Source: Brettanomyces bruxellensis
Lineage: Eukaryota > Ascomycota > Pichiomycetes > Pichiales > Pichiaceae
Assembly: GCF_011074885.1 (NCBI RefSeq)
Contig: NC_054685.1
Location: forward strand, 770,316-834,315
Length of the DNA: 64,000 bases
Direction: 5' to 3'
Both the position numbers and the translations under genes were made by a program. This document shows positions 32,067 to 42,822 of this stretch, one piece after another; the stretch's first letter is position 1, and the number at the start of each line of letters is the position of its first letter. Below the pieces are notes generated by a model. The model was not told where the DNA came from. It searched no databases and worked only from the letters and a program-made list of their open reading frames with translations.

Positions 32067-33586
32067 TGTACCGTTACCTGAATTTGTTCCAATTTTAACA
32101 AAGTTCCTTCAGCACTCAGTAGTTTTATTTTCTATTCTTATATCGACCGGAATGCAAGTGAGATCTATGTTCCGAAAATGAAATATTACTGAATGGCAAA
32201 TTTAAAAGAAGGCACTGCCTCTAATTATTCTGTCGTTATTAATTATAGTAAAAATTTGGTCTGATTTTATCTCAGTGTTTCTTTCAATATCGATATTTCA
32301 TATGTAGCGTGTGACTTTGCCCATTTAAATAGCTTTTCTGTATGTTTGTTAGTATTTTCTTTCTGACTGATAACAAAAATAATTTACGATACAAGCGATC
32401 GCCATATCTGTTAGGTTCGCGTACAGTCGTCGAGAAGAAAAAAAAAAGTTTATCCTTCTTCGTTTTCATTATACCTTTCCAAAGGCAAGATAAGTAAGTG
32501 ATCCCTGTAATAGAAGTAAATGTAAATAAAGTTAAATTCATATTTGCAGCAAAATATTAAAACCTCCTGAACGATAATTCCATACTTTTCCCTATGCAAG
32601 AATTATGTGTAAATAATCGTGCCCCTTTCCGATTCCCTTTTCCTGCAATGTAGCACTCCCGTACACCAGACTGTTTGGTTTACCGTAACATTCGTTTGTA
32701 TCTGTACTTTGTTCTCATGATCATATTTACGAAAATGAAGGAAATAGAAGATCAAAGCAGACGTACCGATTTCCGTGTTATATATATTTCCGGAAGCCTC
32801 ACTTAGCATATCTATAAACCTAAATTAAACATTTACTTTATATTTAACGTTCGACAATTGTTACATGGCTTCTTCAATATATGGTTCATTGAATTCATAA
32901 CGTCCTGTCTTACTATAGTACAAGAATAATCCGGCTGTCAAATAGGTAACAGGTGTACAAAAATGTCGGTGTTTTTTTTGCCACGGCTTTCGGAAACAAA
33001 CCAATGTCTTCCTTGTTTTGCCCCACAAAGCTAAAATTCCGTATTGTAAGAATTGTATGTGGAGTTAAACAATGAGATTATGACAACAGTTATCCCATCT
33101 CATAAATTTCTTTTTTTAATGCAGATTCAAGCTTGGTCATCACAAATTTTTCCCCGCCTGACATCTCAAAAAAAATTTTCCCGTGCGTACCGGAGGCGGA
33201 GGAACAGGACTATCCGGCAATACCATAGAAAATAAACAATACACTAAATCTCTTTCCTAATCATTTCTCTTGTTCGATACGGTTCAGTACTTCCCGACCT
33301 CTGTTTTTCTATTTTAAATAAATATAAGTCGTTCAACTCCATAAGTTTCATCATTCCTCATACTTCAACTCTAGGTAACTTTTTGCTGTCATTCGCAAAG
33401 GCATTGCCTTTTTACTCAGATTTATTAAGCAGTTTAGCATATTTCGTACTCCAAAGGAATAGATATTCTTGTCAATTATTTGGTCATTTTACAGTTTCGG
33501 TCTTTATATCAGGTTATCTGTGTGTTAGTTCGGTTGATTTCTTTTTTTATATCACCTTATATTTACTACAGTTAAGCACACTTAAA
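32067..33586. other. 1.5-kb intergenic region between PEX5 and MPC1
   Basis: Divergent promoter region with no frame that I recognise. The MPC1 frame is open upstream to 33383, but that part is hydrophobic, T-rich leader and not part of the conserved protein. A GTATGT at 33054 resembles a 5' splice site, but I see no matching branch point in a useful place. Confidence 0.55.
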
Positions 33587-33964
33587 ATGTCAACGTCTCA
33601 AGCTTCATCAACCGTTAGCCGTAAACTGGCTCAACAGATCTTTAACAAACAGAATTTGAAGTATTTGCTCACTACGCATTTTTGGGGTCCTGTCTCAAAC
33701 TTCGGTATTCCAGTTGCAGCAATAGTTGATCTTAAAAATAAGCCCGCCGATACAATCAGTGGTCCGATGACACTGGCTCTTACCGTTTATTCAGCCATTT
33801 TTATGAAGTATTCTCTTGCAATCACTCCTAAAAATTATCTTCTTTTGGGATGTCACATTATTAATGAATTTGCCCAACTTGGTCAAGGTGCACGTTTTAT
33901 AAATTACCATTACCTAACGAAGCATGATGATACCAAGCCAATAAAAAAGGAGAAGACTGCTTGA
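33587..33964 (+). CDS. MPC1: Mitochondrial pyruvate carrier subunit Mpc1
   Basis: Mpc1 pairs with Mpc2 or Mpc3 in the inner mitochondrial membrane to import pyruvate. I start the gene at the ATG at 33587 (MSTSQASSTVSRK), giving 125 aa, close to S. cerevisiae Mpc1 (130 aa). The core is nearly identical to it: LKYLLTTHFWGPVSNFGIPVAA, KPADTISGPMTLALTVYSA, FMKYSLAITPKNYLLLGCH and NEFAQLGQGARFINY. These cover the two to three short membrane helices and the signature HFWGP(V/I)SNFGIP. The in-frame upstream extension of 68 codons is not conserved and is excluded. It ends 130 bp from the convergent DDC1 gene. Confidence 0.95.
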   Translation: MSTSQASSTVSRKLAQQIFNKQNLKYLLTTHFWGPVSNFGIPVAAIVDLKNKPADTISGPMTLALTVYSAIFMKYSLAITPKNYLLLGCHIINEFAQLGQGARFINYHYLTKHDDTKPIKKEKTA

Positions 33965-34094
33965 TATTTTTTGGATGCTCAAGAAGAGTGTATATACATT
34001 ATCACGTTAGTACAATAAACGACTTTTAGTATGATGTTGTACCTGTACGTAAAGAAGTTACATTATCCATAGTATATGAAAGAAGTGGGATTTG

Positions 34095-35852
34095 TCAGTT
34101 ACCAAAAACTCCTTTAAACGTGTTCTTTTGCGTTGGCCCCAGCAATTGAGTAATATGATCTTCCTCTTTTTCTTTATCACCGTCGTTTTCCTTGTTCTTG
34201 TTTTTTATAAGTGGTACTTCCGTTTCTAGTCGGTTTATAGCTGCACGGTGATATTTAACATTATCCCAAAATATGCTGTCATAATCCTTATTCCCTTTGT
34301 GGAATTCTTCATTTTCCCCATTCATATTCTCTGAAATGATATTTTTATTCTGAACCTTGGTATTTTTCTTTATATGTAAATTCTTCTCAGTCTTACTTGA
34401 TTCCGTAGGAATGTTACTGTTCTTCATCACATCATCACTACCAATCAGGGCATCCTTGCTTTTTATTTCTTGTTGATCAGTATCAGCTGATTCAAAATCG
34501 CTTCCATCCAACGGAACGAACAACGGTCCATTTGTGCTTGGATTCCTTCCACTTCTTGCTAGTTCAAGTTTCTTTACAGATTCTAGATATGTCAAACCAT
34601 TTTTCCGTTTCATGCCCGAATGCGAATTATCTAACGCACTACGCAAACGAACGCTTTCCATATTATTCAAGTCTACCTTATCTGTTTCACTGTCAGTTGC
34701 AGCGATTAAAGTTATTTCACAACATACTGGTCCATCCTCTGAGATGTCATCTTCCCTATACTTTCTATCGAATACGATCGGAAAAGCCGGTCCAATAAGT
34801 AGCAATTCACAATAATTGTTTCCAATTCCGTTCAATATATCTCTAGAATGATCGTGTGTTTGAATCGAACTATCATGGAAAGAATAGTCGTTTCCAATTA
34901 ATTGTATAAATGTTCTCATATATCGTAGTCTAAAGGAAACTTGAAATTTATCCTTCATCTTAGAGTTAGTATCGCTAGTTTTCATGATATTATCATAGAT
35001 TAGGTCATTCAAGCTAACCTGAATGGACAGACTCATAGGTTGATTGGATAATGGAGTTAATTTTGTTCTTGCACTAAGGGCTTTCTGACGATTGAACCCG
35101 TGAAACTGTATCTTTCTAGCGTTGGGATACATTTCAATTTTAAAGTCCTCAAGGGTATTTGAAAACATTGCAATGAAATTTCTGAGTATAGAAGTCTCAA
35201 GAATTATCTGATGTACTCGGTTGCCAGTATCATTAGTCTCGGATTTATTGTCAGTTGAGCTTCCCTTTCGGAACTCCTTGATATTGTCAGTCAACGATTG
35301 ATCTTTCAACATTTCTAAATATATGTGTTCCACTCGTAAATCAAATGACTCCTTCCCTATCCGGAAATTTACCGAATATCGTTTCGTCATTCCAGCCTTC
35401 GTTTCAAGTTCAATGAATAGCTTGTTGGAAAATATGCGATCTCTTTTTTCGTTGGAATTCTCGTGGATAAGAAGAAGTTTAAATGTTTTGCTGTTTTCCC
35501 CACAGTCTTTAAACAAAACATTGAGGGTCTTACTGTTAACTAAAATACTAAAGCAGCGTGCCATATTGCAATCATCCGGTGTAGACTCATCCGGTAAGTA
35601 TCCGTCTATTGTGAATGTACTAAAGAAATTGCTTCTAAAAGAGCAATTGAGGGAACTTGTTTTAGTGATATTAACCGCAGTAAGCAAAAGTTCCGGATAG
35701 TTGGCCCTGGGGTCATTCATAGCTGAATTTTTAATTTTTTGTCTGAATGTAATCTTGATCACATCTGATGCTGTTGATAACGCATATATCGACCTTGTCC
35801 ATAGCGATTTTGAGCTCGCTGAGCTTAAGGTTGCAAGAAACTTAAATGGCAT
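34095..35852 (-). CDS. DDC1: Ddc1, Rad9-like subunit of the 9-1-1 checkpoint clamp
   Basis: Ddc1 is the Rad9 homologue of the heterotrimeric checkpoint clamp, with Mec3 and Rad17, which is loaded at damaged DNA and activates Mec1. The 585-aa protein begins with a PCNA-like fold: MPFKFLATLSSASSKSLWTRSIYALS, then strands such as LLLTAVNITKTSSLNCSFRSN and FFSTFTIDGYL, and a second lobe with IILETSILRNFIAMFSN. After about residue 360 it is a disordered, Ser/Asp/Asn-rich tail, where Ddc1 is phosphorylated in other yeasts. The very end, LLGPTQKNTFKGVFGN, resembles the conserved LGPTxxxxxxGxF end of Ddc1. The N-terminal fold and the C-terminal signature together support the call; the middle is poorly conserved in all yeasts. 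Confidence 0.82.
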   Translation of the reverse strand: MPFKFLATLSSASSKSLWTRSIYALSTASDVIKITFRQKIKNSAMNDPRANYPELLLTAVNITKTSSLNCSFRSNFFSTFTIDGYLPDESTPDDCNMARCFSILVNSKTLNVLFKDCGENSKTFKLLLIHENSNEKRDRIFSNKLFIELETKAGMTKRYSVNFRIGKESFDLRVEHIYLEMLKDQSLTDNIKEFRKGSSTDNKSETNDTGNRVHQIILETSILRNFIAMFSNTLEDFKIEMYPNARKIQFHGFNRQKALSARTKLTPLSNQPMSLSIQVSLNDLIYDNIMKTSDTNSKMKDKFQVSFRLRYMRTFIQLIGNDYSFHDSSIQTHDHSRDILNGIGNNYCELLLIGPAFPIVFDRKYREDDISEDGPVCCEITLIAATDSETDKVDLNNMESVRLRSALDNSHSGMKRKNGLTYLESVKKLELARSGRNPSTNGPLFVPLDGSDFESADTDQQEIKSKDALIGSDDVMKNSNIPTESSKTEKNLHIKKNTKVQNKNIISENMNGENEEFHKGNKDYDSIFWDNVKYHRAAINRLETEVPLIKNKNKENDGDKEKEEDHITQLLGPTQKNTFKGVFGN

Positions 35853-36251
35853 CTTTTCTTATAGATAATCCGTATTCCTTTCAATGAATTGGTAAAAATC
35901 TCTGCCATAAGTTAATGAAAATGACTCTATGAGTGTGACATAACTCTTGCAATTTTAATTCCATGAGGTTGTACTAAATGATTGAACAAACGGAACTAAT
36001 ATGATAAATTTTCTTGAAAAACCGACCATGAATCCTGGGGAAAAAAAGACTCGGTGATATTTCTAGGAAGCATTTTTTTTCGTGCCCTGTTGATGGTTGG
36101 TCCCATCTATCTTTTTGATCGAACGCGAAAGCAAAACGTAAACATTAAACTATTCTATTCTCTTAAGCTACATTTTATATCAAAGCTCGAAATTTTACCG
36201 AATACAGAGGACAAGTCGGTTTCAACAATATTTTGCAACATAATACTAATC
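35853..36251. other. Divergent intergenic region DDC1 / SMC2
   Basis: 400 bp, AT-rich. The SMC2 frame is open upstream to 36054, but conservation starts at the ATG at 36252. Confidence 0.6.
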
Positions 36252-39200
36252 ATGTATGTGGAAGAACTCGTTATCGATGGGTTCAAGTCCTACGCTGTTA
36301 GGACTGTAATCACTGGATGGGATCGACAATTCAATGCCATAACAGGCCTTAATGGTTCGGGAAAATCGAATATTCTAGATGCTGTTTGTTTTGTGTTGGA
36401 ATAAATAACACCTCAAACTTAAGAGCACAAAATCTACAGGATTTAATATACAAGAGAGGTCAGGCTGGAGTTACAAAGGCATCTGTTACTATCACTTTTG
36501 ATAACACTGATAAGTCCAAATCTCCGATTGGATTTGATCAGTACCCTAAGATTAGTGTTACACGACAAATTCTTCTTGGTGGAAATTCAAAGTATCTTAT
36601 CAACGGACACAAAGCACAGCAGGTGCAGGTTCTTAATCTTTTTCAATCTGTCCAATTGAATATTAATCATCCAAATTTCCTCATCATGCAAGGAAAAATC
36701 ACTAAGATGTTGAACATGAAGCCAAAAGAGATTTTGGGGTTGATTGAGGAGGCAGCAGGTACAAAGATTTATGAATGGCAAAGGGAAAAAGCTGAGAAGA
36801 CTATGAAAAAAAAGAATCTCAAGCTTGAAACGACTGAAAACTTGCTTAAGGAAGAGGTGGAGCCCAAATTGCGACATCTACACGAACAGAAGCGTATTGT
36901 CTTGGAATATCAGGATATACAGACAGAGTTAGAAACTTTAATGAAGGCAGTAGCAGCCCATGACTATATGCTTTATACGAAGAAATTGGAAGAGGCGAAG
37001 CAATCTCTTCTTTTATCTGAATCTCATAGGAAAAATCAACTAGCAAATATTGATGAATTAGAAAAGGAAATTAGAAATTTACAAAATGATTTGGAGGAAA
37101 TAAAACAAAAAAGGCAGGAAGAGGTCGGAAGATCTGCCGTTGTTAAAGAGTTGGAGGACGCTGAGAATGAAATTCAGAATGAGATTACACGATTGGTAAC
37201 AACTAAAGGTATACAAGAGCAATTGCTGTGTGAACAAAAAAAAGAGCGGGAAACTGCGCTTGGAAGGATTGATAAACTCAAAACAGATATTGAATCCAAC
37301 AAAGGTAATCATGATAAATTAGAGAGCGATTATCACAATTTTAAGGATGAATTAGAGCATAAGAAACAAGCACTTCAGAGGAACGAAGATCTTTTTTCAA
37401 CCTTATCGACGGGTATATCTATTGAAGGTTCCACAACCGGTGGTTACCTAGCAAATCTACAGAATGTAAAGAAGAAGCTTTCGGATACAATGGTAGAGAT
37501 CCAAAAATGTAATATGCAAATATCTCATCTAACTACTGAACTGGAAGTTGGAAGGACCAAAGAAAAGTCCAAGAAAGCTGATCTTCTGAAAATTGATAGT
37601 GACATAGCTAGATATAAACAAAATTTAGACGGTTTAAAGTTGAAGCTTAGTCAAATTGGATTTGATCCTTCTAAATATCTAGAATTACAAAGAAAAGAAA
37701 AGGATGCTTTTGAAGTTTTAAATCAATTAAAGGCCAGATTTCAGAACTTTAGACGTCAAAACCCACAGTTTGACTTTACATACGAACCTCCTTGTTCCAA
37801 TTTTGATCCAAAATCAGTGAAAGGTTTAGCAGGTGAATTGTTTTCATTACCTGAAAATAATGTTTCTGCGGCAACGGCCTTGGAGGTTTGTGCCGGTCGG
37901 CGACTTTTCAATGTTGTCGTTGATAATCAAGTAGTTGGTGCACAGCTATTGGAACATGGAAAATTAAGAAGGCGTGTTACTCTTATACCGTTGAATAAAA
38001 TTCGTGCCAGAATAACGGAACGATCGAAGGTTCAAATTGCGAAACAAATTGGACCTCATAATGTGGATCTTGCATTAGATTTAATTAAATATGATGATGA
38101 TTCAAAAAAAGCAATGGAATACATTTTTGGTAACAAACTTATTTGTCAGGATCCAGAGACGGCAAAAAATGTAACGTTTAACCACCAAGTCCATACTGGT
38201 TCGGTTACACTAGATGGTGATTATTATGATCCAGAGGGTAGACTTTCTGGAGGGTCTAGAAAAGGTGGATCATTTACTCTGAAAAAATTTATGGAATTTA
38301 GAAGGATTAGACAGAAAATTGGTGTTTTAACCCAACAGTTAAGTGAGATTCAGATTCAGCTCAAACAGCTGAGCGTCTTAAGTAATCAGACACAGCCAAT
38401 ACAGCATAGCTTGCAGGTTACGCAGTATCAAATTGATGTGCTGGAAAAAAAACTCACTCATGGTGATAGTGCTACGTTTCTCCAGCATCTTCAGCAGACT
38501 ACAGATGAAATTCGAACTCTTCATGAAAAAGTTGATAAGCTAAGGATTGAAGCACAAACATATAAGGTAGATATTAAACGGATTGAAAAAGATATGCAAG
38601 AGTTCAACTCGGATAGTGTTAAAAAGCTTCAAGAATTAAAGGAGAATATTAAAGCTATGAATATCGAGGTGAAAAATGACGATAAGCGGTTACAACGAAT
38701 TCAGAAAATGTATCAGGAATCTGATATTTCAACAGATCAAATAAAATTAGACATTCATTCGTTAGAAGAGTCTATTAAAAGTATAGATGGACAATGTTTG
38801 CAGAGTACGAATAAAATAAAAGTGATCACTTTAGACATTGATGAGCAACAGAAAAAGCTTGTCAAAAAGAGAAGCCTAATTGATGAACAAAAGTCTAAAC
38901 TTGCAGGAATAAATGAGGAATTCAATGAAGTCACATCCGTTCTCAACAAAAAAAGAACTGCTTTGAACGACGTCAACCTCAAAAAAGCCAAAATCTCACA
39001 AGAAGTTGAGCATGCTGAATCAAAATTACGGGCCATTAAGACCTATCTAGAAAGCGTCATAGAAGAGCATGATTGGGTACAAAATGATAAAATTCGAGAA
39101 AGTGTTTTGGAAACATATCCAAATATTGATTTGAGTGATTGTCACCAGCGTATCAAGCAATTGGGTTTAAGGGTTAATGCGATGAAAAAGAAGGGTGTGA

Positions 39201-39766
39201 ATGTGAATATAATGAGTCAGATTGAACAACATGAAAAGCATGAAACTTCGTTGAAAACGAAAATCAAGCAGATCAACAGGGACAAAAAGAAAATTGAAGA
39301 AACTATAGCAAAATTGGATAATTATAAGCGTGCTGAGTTGATTAAAACATATAAAAAAGTTTCTAAAGACTTTGGCGAAATTTTTTCTGTCCTTCTACCC
39401 CATTCGTTTGCAAAATTGGTTTCACTTGATAAAGATGATGTTACAAAGGGCTTGGAAGTTAAAGTTCAACTAGGTAATGTTTGGAAAGACTCTTTAGTAG
39501 AACTTTCTGGTGGTCAAAGGTCGTTGGCTGCACTTTCATTAATAATGTCTCTTCTTCAGTTTCGTCCAGCACCGCTCTATATTTTAGATGAAGTGGATGC
39601 CGCTTTGGATCTAAATCACACCCAAAGCATTGGCCATCTAATTAAAACGAGATTTAAGGGTTCTCAATTTATGGTTGTCTCTTTAAAGGAAGGAATGTTT
39701 ACAAATGCAAACAGATTGTTTAGAGTTCGTTTTCAAGAGGGAACATCCGTGGTTACTGCAATGTAA
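36252..39766 (+). CDS. SMC2: Smc2, condensin ATPase subunit (apparent 1-nt frameshift)
   Basis: Smc2 with Smc4 forms the condensin core that compacts chromosomes. The ATG at 36252 begins [20 protein letters not shown], followed by Walker [19 protein letters not shown]. Right after VCFVL the frame runs into a stop, while the +1 frame continues with [21 protein letters not shown], exactly the residues found in other Smc2 proteins. One base (a G) seems to be missing at about 36397-36400. The rest is intact over 1100 residues: long coiled coils, a hinge ([33 protein letters not shown] region), the [11 protein letters not shown] block, signature LSGGQRS, Walker [14 protein letters not shown], and a typical C-terminus [11 protein letters not shown]. 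With the base restored it would be about 1171 aa, the same as S. cerevisiae. Because the gene is essential, a sequencing error is the likely reason. Confidence 0.93.
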
Positions 39767-39812
39767 ATTTGAAGAATGCCGCTATTTATGCAGTACATTA
39801 TTATATAATAAA

Positions 39813-41381
39813 TCAAATGCATGGTGATGATTCGGTTTGTATGTTTGTTCCATAATCACGCACAAAATATCTGTATATGAGTCCATCATTCTTTTCCGCC
39901 AAGAGTGATCTGTATTCGAAATGACAAAAAAATGGCAAGAGTCTAAACGCAATCAACCAATAGAAAAATCCAACCGAGAGAGCTGCATAACTTGCTAATG
40001 TAAATCTAAAATGTTGCGTTAAAAATGGAGAAAGTACCACAGAAAGTGATCCAAATAAGCAAACGTATATACAAACTGTTGGCGCCCTAATAGGTGCACG
40101 AATGTTTCCAAATCTCCTTCTTACCTTGAAAAGAAGGCCAAGGCAGAGCAATGCATGAAAAAGCTGATTTGGATAATATTGCACCGATATAATAGTATCA
40201 TATATTCGGCGTTTCGGAATATACATGATCGCACAACTTGCTATGCAGTGTATTATGAGACCCCCGCATGGTGTGCCAAATGGGTAATTAGAACATAGAA
40301 TGTTGCTGAAAGGGAGAAAGCCTTCCTTAAAAATCTCTTGGTTCATAATTGAATCTGTGTATACAACAATAATGACATTTGTTGCAGAACTTAGTGCAAT
40401 AATAGAGCTCATGAGGCGTGAACCAAGGGTTGAACCAAATATTTTACCAAATAATAAAGCTCCTACAAGCTGATCACTGTTGAAAAATTCATCCTTGGGC
40501 AATAATTTTAAATATGTTAGATTCAACATTGAGTAGAGTAAAAATATTGTCCCAAGTGCTAGAGGGCCAGCTTTAGACAACGTTTCAATCGGATTTCTAA
40601 TCTCATTCTGAAATATATGACATGTCGTCCAGCCTCCGAAGCTCTGTATGCATTTAAGAACCGCAGCCGAATAATACATCCATTGAATTTCTTTCAACTC
40701 AGGAATTCTGAAATCTTCTTTACTGAATTGGTTCTGAAGGTATGATACTGACTCAGGAAGTAATAGAGCATAAGAACACACGAGAATAATGAAAACTATA
40801 AGTCCGAGTTTTAATGTTCCGAGAACATTTTGAGCGATCAATCCACACCTTTTCGAAAATAGATGAAGTAATGTGCTGCAAACAATGAGTAAACATGCAA
40901 TATTTCTATTTGAAATTTCATCCGAAGGTAATGCAAATGAATAGCGAATGTATTCCCCAAACACAAGAGCATTTGTACTACTAAAAGAAAACAAGATTGT
41001 GAATACTGAGAACACCACCGTAGTCATATACGCTGGGTTTGGATAAATGTACTCTAGAAACACTTTAGTTGCCCCGTTCACAGGTAAGTAAGAGCCAAGC
41101 TCTAAGTATAGAAGAAGTCCCGTGTATGCAATGCCTGCTCCTATCAACCATAATAGCATGTAAATTGTATAAAAACCATTTGCATTTTTCATCACTAGCC
41201 CTGGAGTAGCAAAGATCCCTGATCCAAACATTCTACCAACAAACATTATAAACGTAGTATAAAACCCAAAAAGTCTCGACCCCTTGACCGAATTGTCTAA
41301 CGGAACTAATGAACGTGTGACAACGGTTGGGTGCTTTTGCAAATCTGACTGTAAGTCCATCGGAATGTTATCAATATTCAT
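39813..41381 (-). CDS. Amino acid permease, MUP1/MUP3 methionine permease family
   Basis: This is a plasma-membrane amino acid/polyamine/organocation transporter, by resemblance a methionine permease of the Mup1/Mup3 branch. The 522-aa protein has about 12 hydrophobic segments. The first carries the substrate-site motif FVGRMFGSGIFATPG (the unwound TM1 GSGIF). Later ones include GFYTIYMLLWLIGAGIAYTGLL, YLELGSYLPVNGATKVFLEY and FGGWTTCHIFQNEIRNPIETL, where the FGGW...NEIRNP motif of TM6 is typical of the LAT/MUP group. The start ATG at 41381 gives a cytosolic tail of about 35 residues with a few Ser/Thr and Lys, typical of endocytic control regions. It lies 46 bp from the convergent SMC2 stop and is the last host gene I see intact before the transposon-rich region. 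Confidence 0.85.
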   Translation of the reverse strand: MNIDNIPMDLQSDLQKHPTVVTRSLVPLDNSVKGSRLFGFYTTFIMFVGRMFGSGIFATPGLVMKNANGFYTIYMLLWLIGAGIAYTGLLLYLELGSYLPVNGATKVFLEYIYPNPAYMTTVVFSVFTILFSFSSTNALVFGEYIRYSFALPSDEISNRNIACLLIVCSTLLHLFSKRCGLIAQNVLGTLKLGLIVFIILVCSYALLLPESVSYLQNQFSKEDFRIPELKEIQWMYYSAAVLKCIQSFGGWTTCHIFQNEIRNPIETLSKAGPLALGTIFLLYSMLNLTYLKLLPKDEFFNSDQLVGALLFGKIFGSTLGSRLMSSIIALSSATNVIIVVYTDSIMNQEIFKEGFLPFSNILCSNYPFGTPCGGLIIHCIASCAIMYIPKRRIYDTIISVQYYPNQLFHALLCLGLLFKVRRRFGNIRAPIRAPTVCIYVCLFGSLSVVLSPFLTQHFRFTLASYAALSVGFFYWLIAFRLLPFFCHFEYRSLLAEKNDGLIYRYFVRDYGTNIQTESSPCI

Positions 41382-42822
41382 TTTTTCTAGTTATCTGGAT
41401 CAGAGAATCCTTTAATAATCAATTTGGGGTGGCGTACTAACTTTCCGTGATCGAATCGTTTGTTCAATGTCTTCCTCAGAAATAAAATAATAAATTCAAA
41501 ACAAATAATTGCAGGCACCTAGCAAATTGTACGTACTTCTTCGTATAAAAACGAAATTATGGCCATCCAAGGATATAATCTAACTATCAGATCAAAATAA
41601 AAAGTAGGAACAGACAAACTATATATATATACTTCACGTAATGGAAATCAATTCAAATCATCGAAATAATCTCGATGCAAGATAACTTCCTTCCGAAATA
41701 ATATGAGTCAATCGTCGCGTCAATAGTTGTTGGCAAGTAATTATCAAAATTCTTCCTACATCGGATTTCGAACCTGGAAGCTGTATGAATACTCGTATGA
41801 TCCTGTGTACATTAAAAAAGTTCGCTAAGCAGGGCTCGAACACATCTCAAGTTGGGAAAGGGATTGCAACGAAATATTACGAAATTCAGATGGCGGTTGC
41901 CGTTGACTAACACTTGAGATTTTAACTGATGTTAATAAGTACTGACATATCCTAAAAGAAGCAGAAAGAATTTACTTTTTTTGAATGAGTTGTTAGGGTA
42001 GGATGTGAATCAGTAAGCATCACATGGAATGCAGGTTTTACTAATTAATTTTATTGTTGTGTTGGACGAAAGGTGAATATTAATTCTTACTGAAAGGATA
42101 CCTGAAACCTTGTTAAAATTTTGAACTTAAGATTAACATCCATAGTAAGTTGTATCAATTAGACCTCGGTATTCCTTCTGTTACAAAAAATATATATATA
42201 TATCTAAGAAAGATTTGCGTTGCTCAATCGATGTGATGATGTCAAGGAATAGCAAGGACGGTTCGCAAAGCCGGACTCGAACTGTCGCACAAGGCTTGGT
42301 GGTGTCAGATCTATCAAACTTAGACCAAAGTTGTTAGATGACGAATCAAGCTGGTTGCAGCAAATTCAAAAAAAAAGCGGCATTATTAAGGGTAGCTAAA
42401 TGATAGTTGTACTGTATCTGTCCAAATGAATGCGCATCAGAAATGAACAGCATAGCCATTGACTTGCAAAAGGTCTCTGCCTACAACGAATTAAATCTTG
42501 GTAAATTAAGAGAATATCTGAGGGTGTTCATACCTCACATTAAACTGCACTTGAAAAGCAAATATTCAAGCCATATAAATTACTTTGTTCATATTCTGAA
42601 ACTTAGTTTCTGGTATTTGTGTTTGAATAAAGGAAGCAAGACCGGTTAAATGTACTTATAGCCGATATATAAAGAACAAAAACATGAGATTCGTTATTGA
42701 AATGCCAAAATAAATGGTGTTGTAATTGATTATAGGCGCATTCATTTATAGAGATAACCTGAAAGAATATCATTTGATGAATGAATATGGGGCCTTTGGT
42801 ACAGCCATAAGCTCTGCACGAT
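41382..42822. other. AT-rich boundary region between genes and retroelement cluster
   Basis: 1.4 kb without an intact gene. It holds three B-box-like motifs on the minus strand: GTTCGAGCCC near 41835, GGTTCGAAATCC near 41772 and AGTTCGAGTCC near 42275. The last has an A-box-like TGGTCTAAGTTTG about 40 bp upstream of it. None folds into a tRNA, so these look like decayed tRNA genes or chance. It also holds a coding-like relic (see 42407). Confidence 0.45.
42407..42649 (+). pseudogene. Possible fragment of a host gene, not identified
   Basis: A stretch reads NSIAIDLQKVSAYNELNLGKL, then REYLRVFIPHIKLHLK, with amphipathic, protein-like composition. In the same broad area, a shifted frame at about 42745-42835 reads EYHLMNEYGAFGTAISSARCF up to the start of repeat B. 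No ATG-to-stop gene can be assembled. I do not recognise the family. It may be a gene broken by the insertion of repeat B copy 1. Confidence 0.3.

Noticed and set aside
33383..33586. N-terminal extension of MPC1
   Set aside because: It is hydrophobic, T-rich sequence not found in Mpc1 proteins; conservation starts at the ATG at 33587.
36386..36404. Small intron in SMC2
   Set aside because: The conserved residues continue across the break with only a one-base offset; there is no room for GT...AG.
42245..42330. Functional tRNA gene with A and B boxes
   Set aside because: With T8 placed at the A box, the acceptor strands do not pair and the T stem has mismatches. At best it is a relic.
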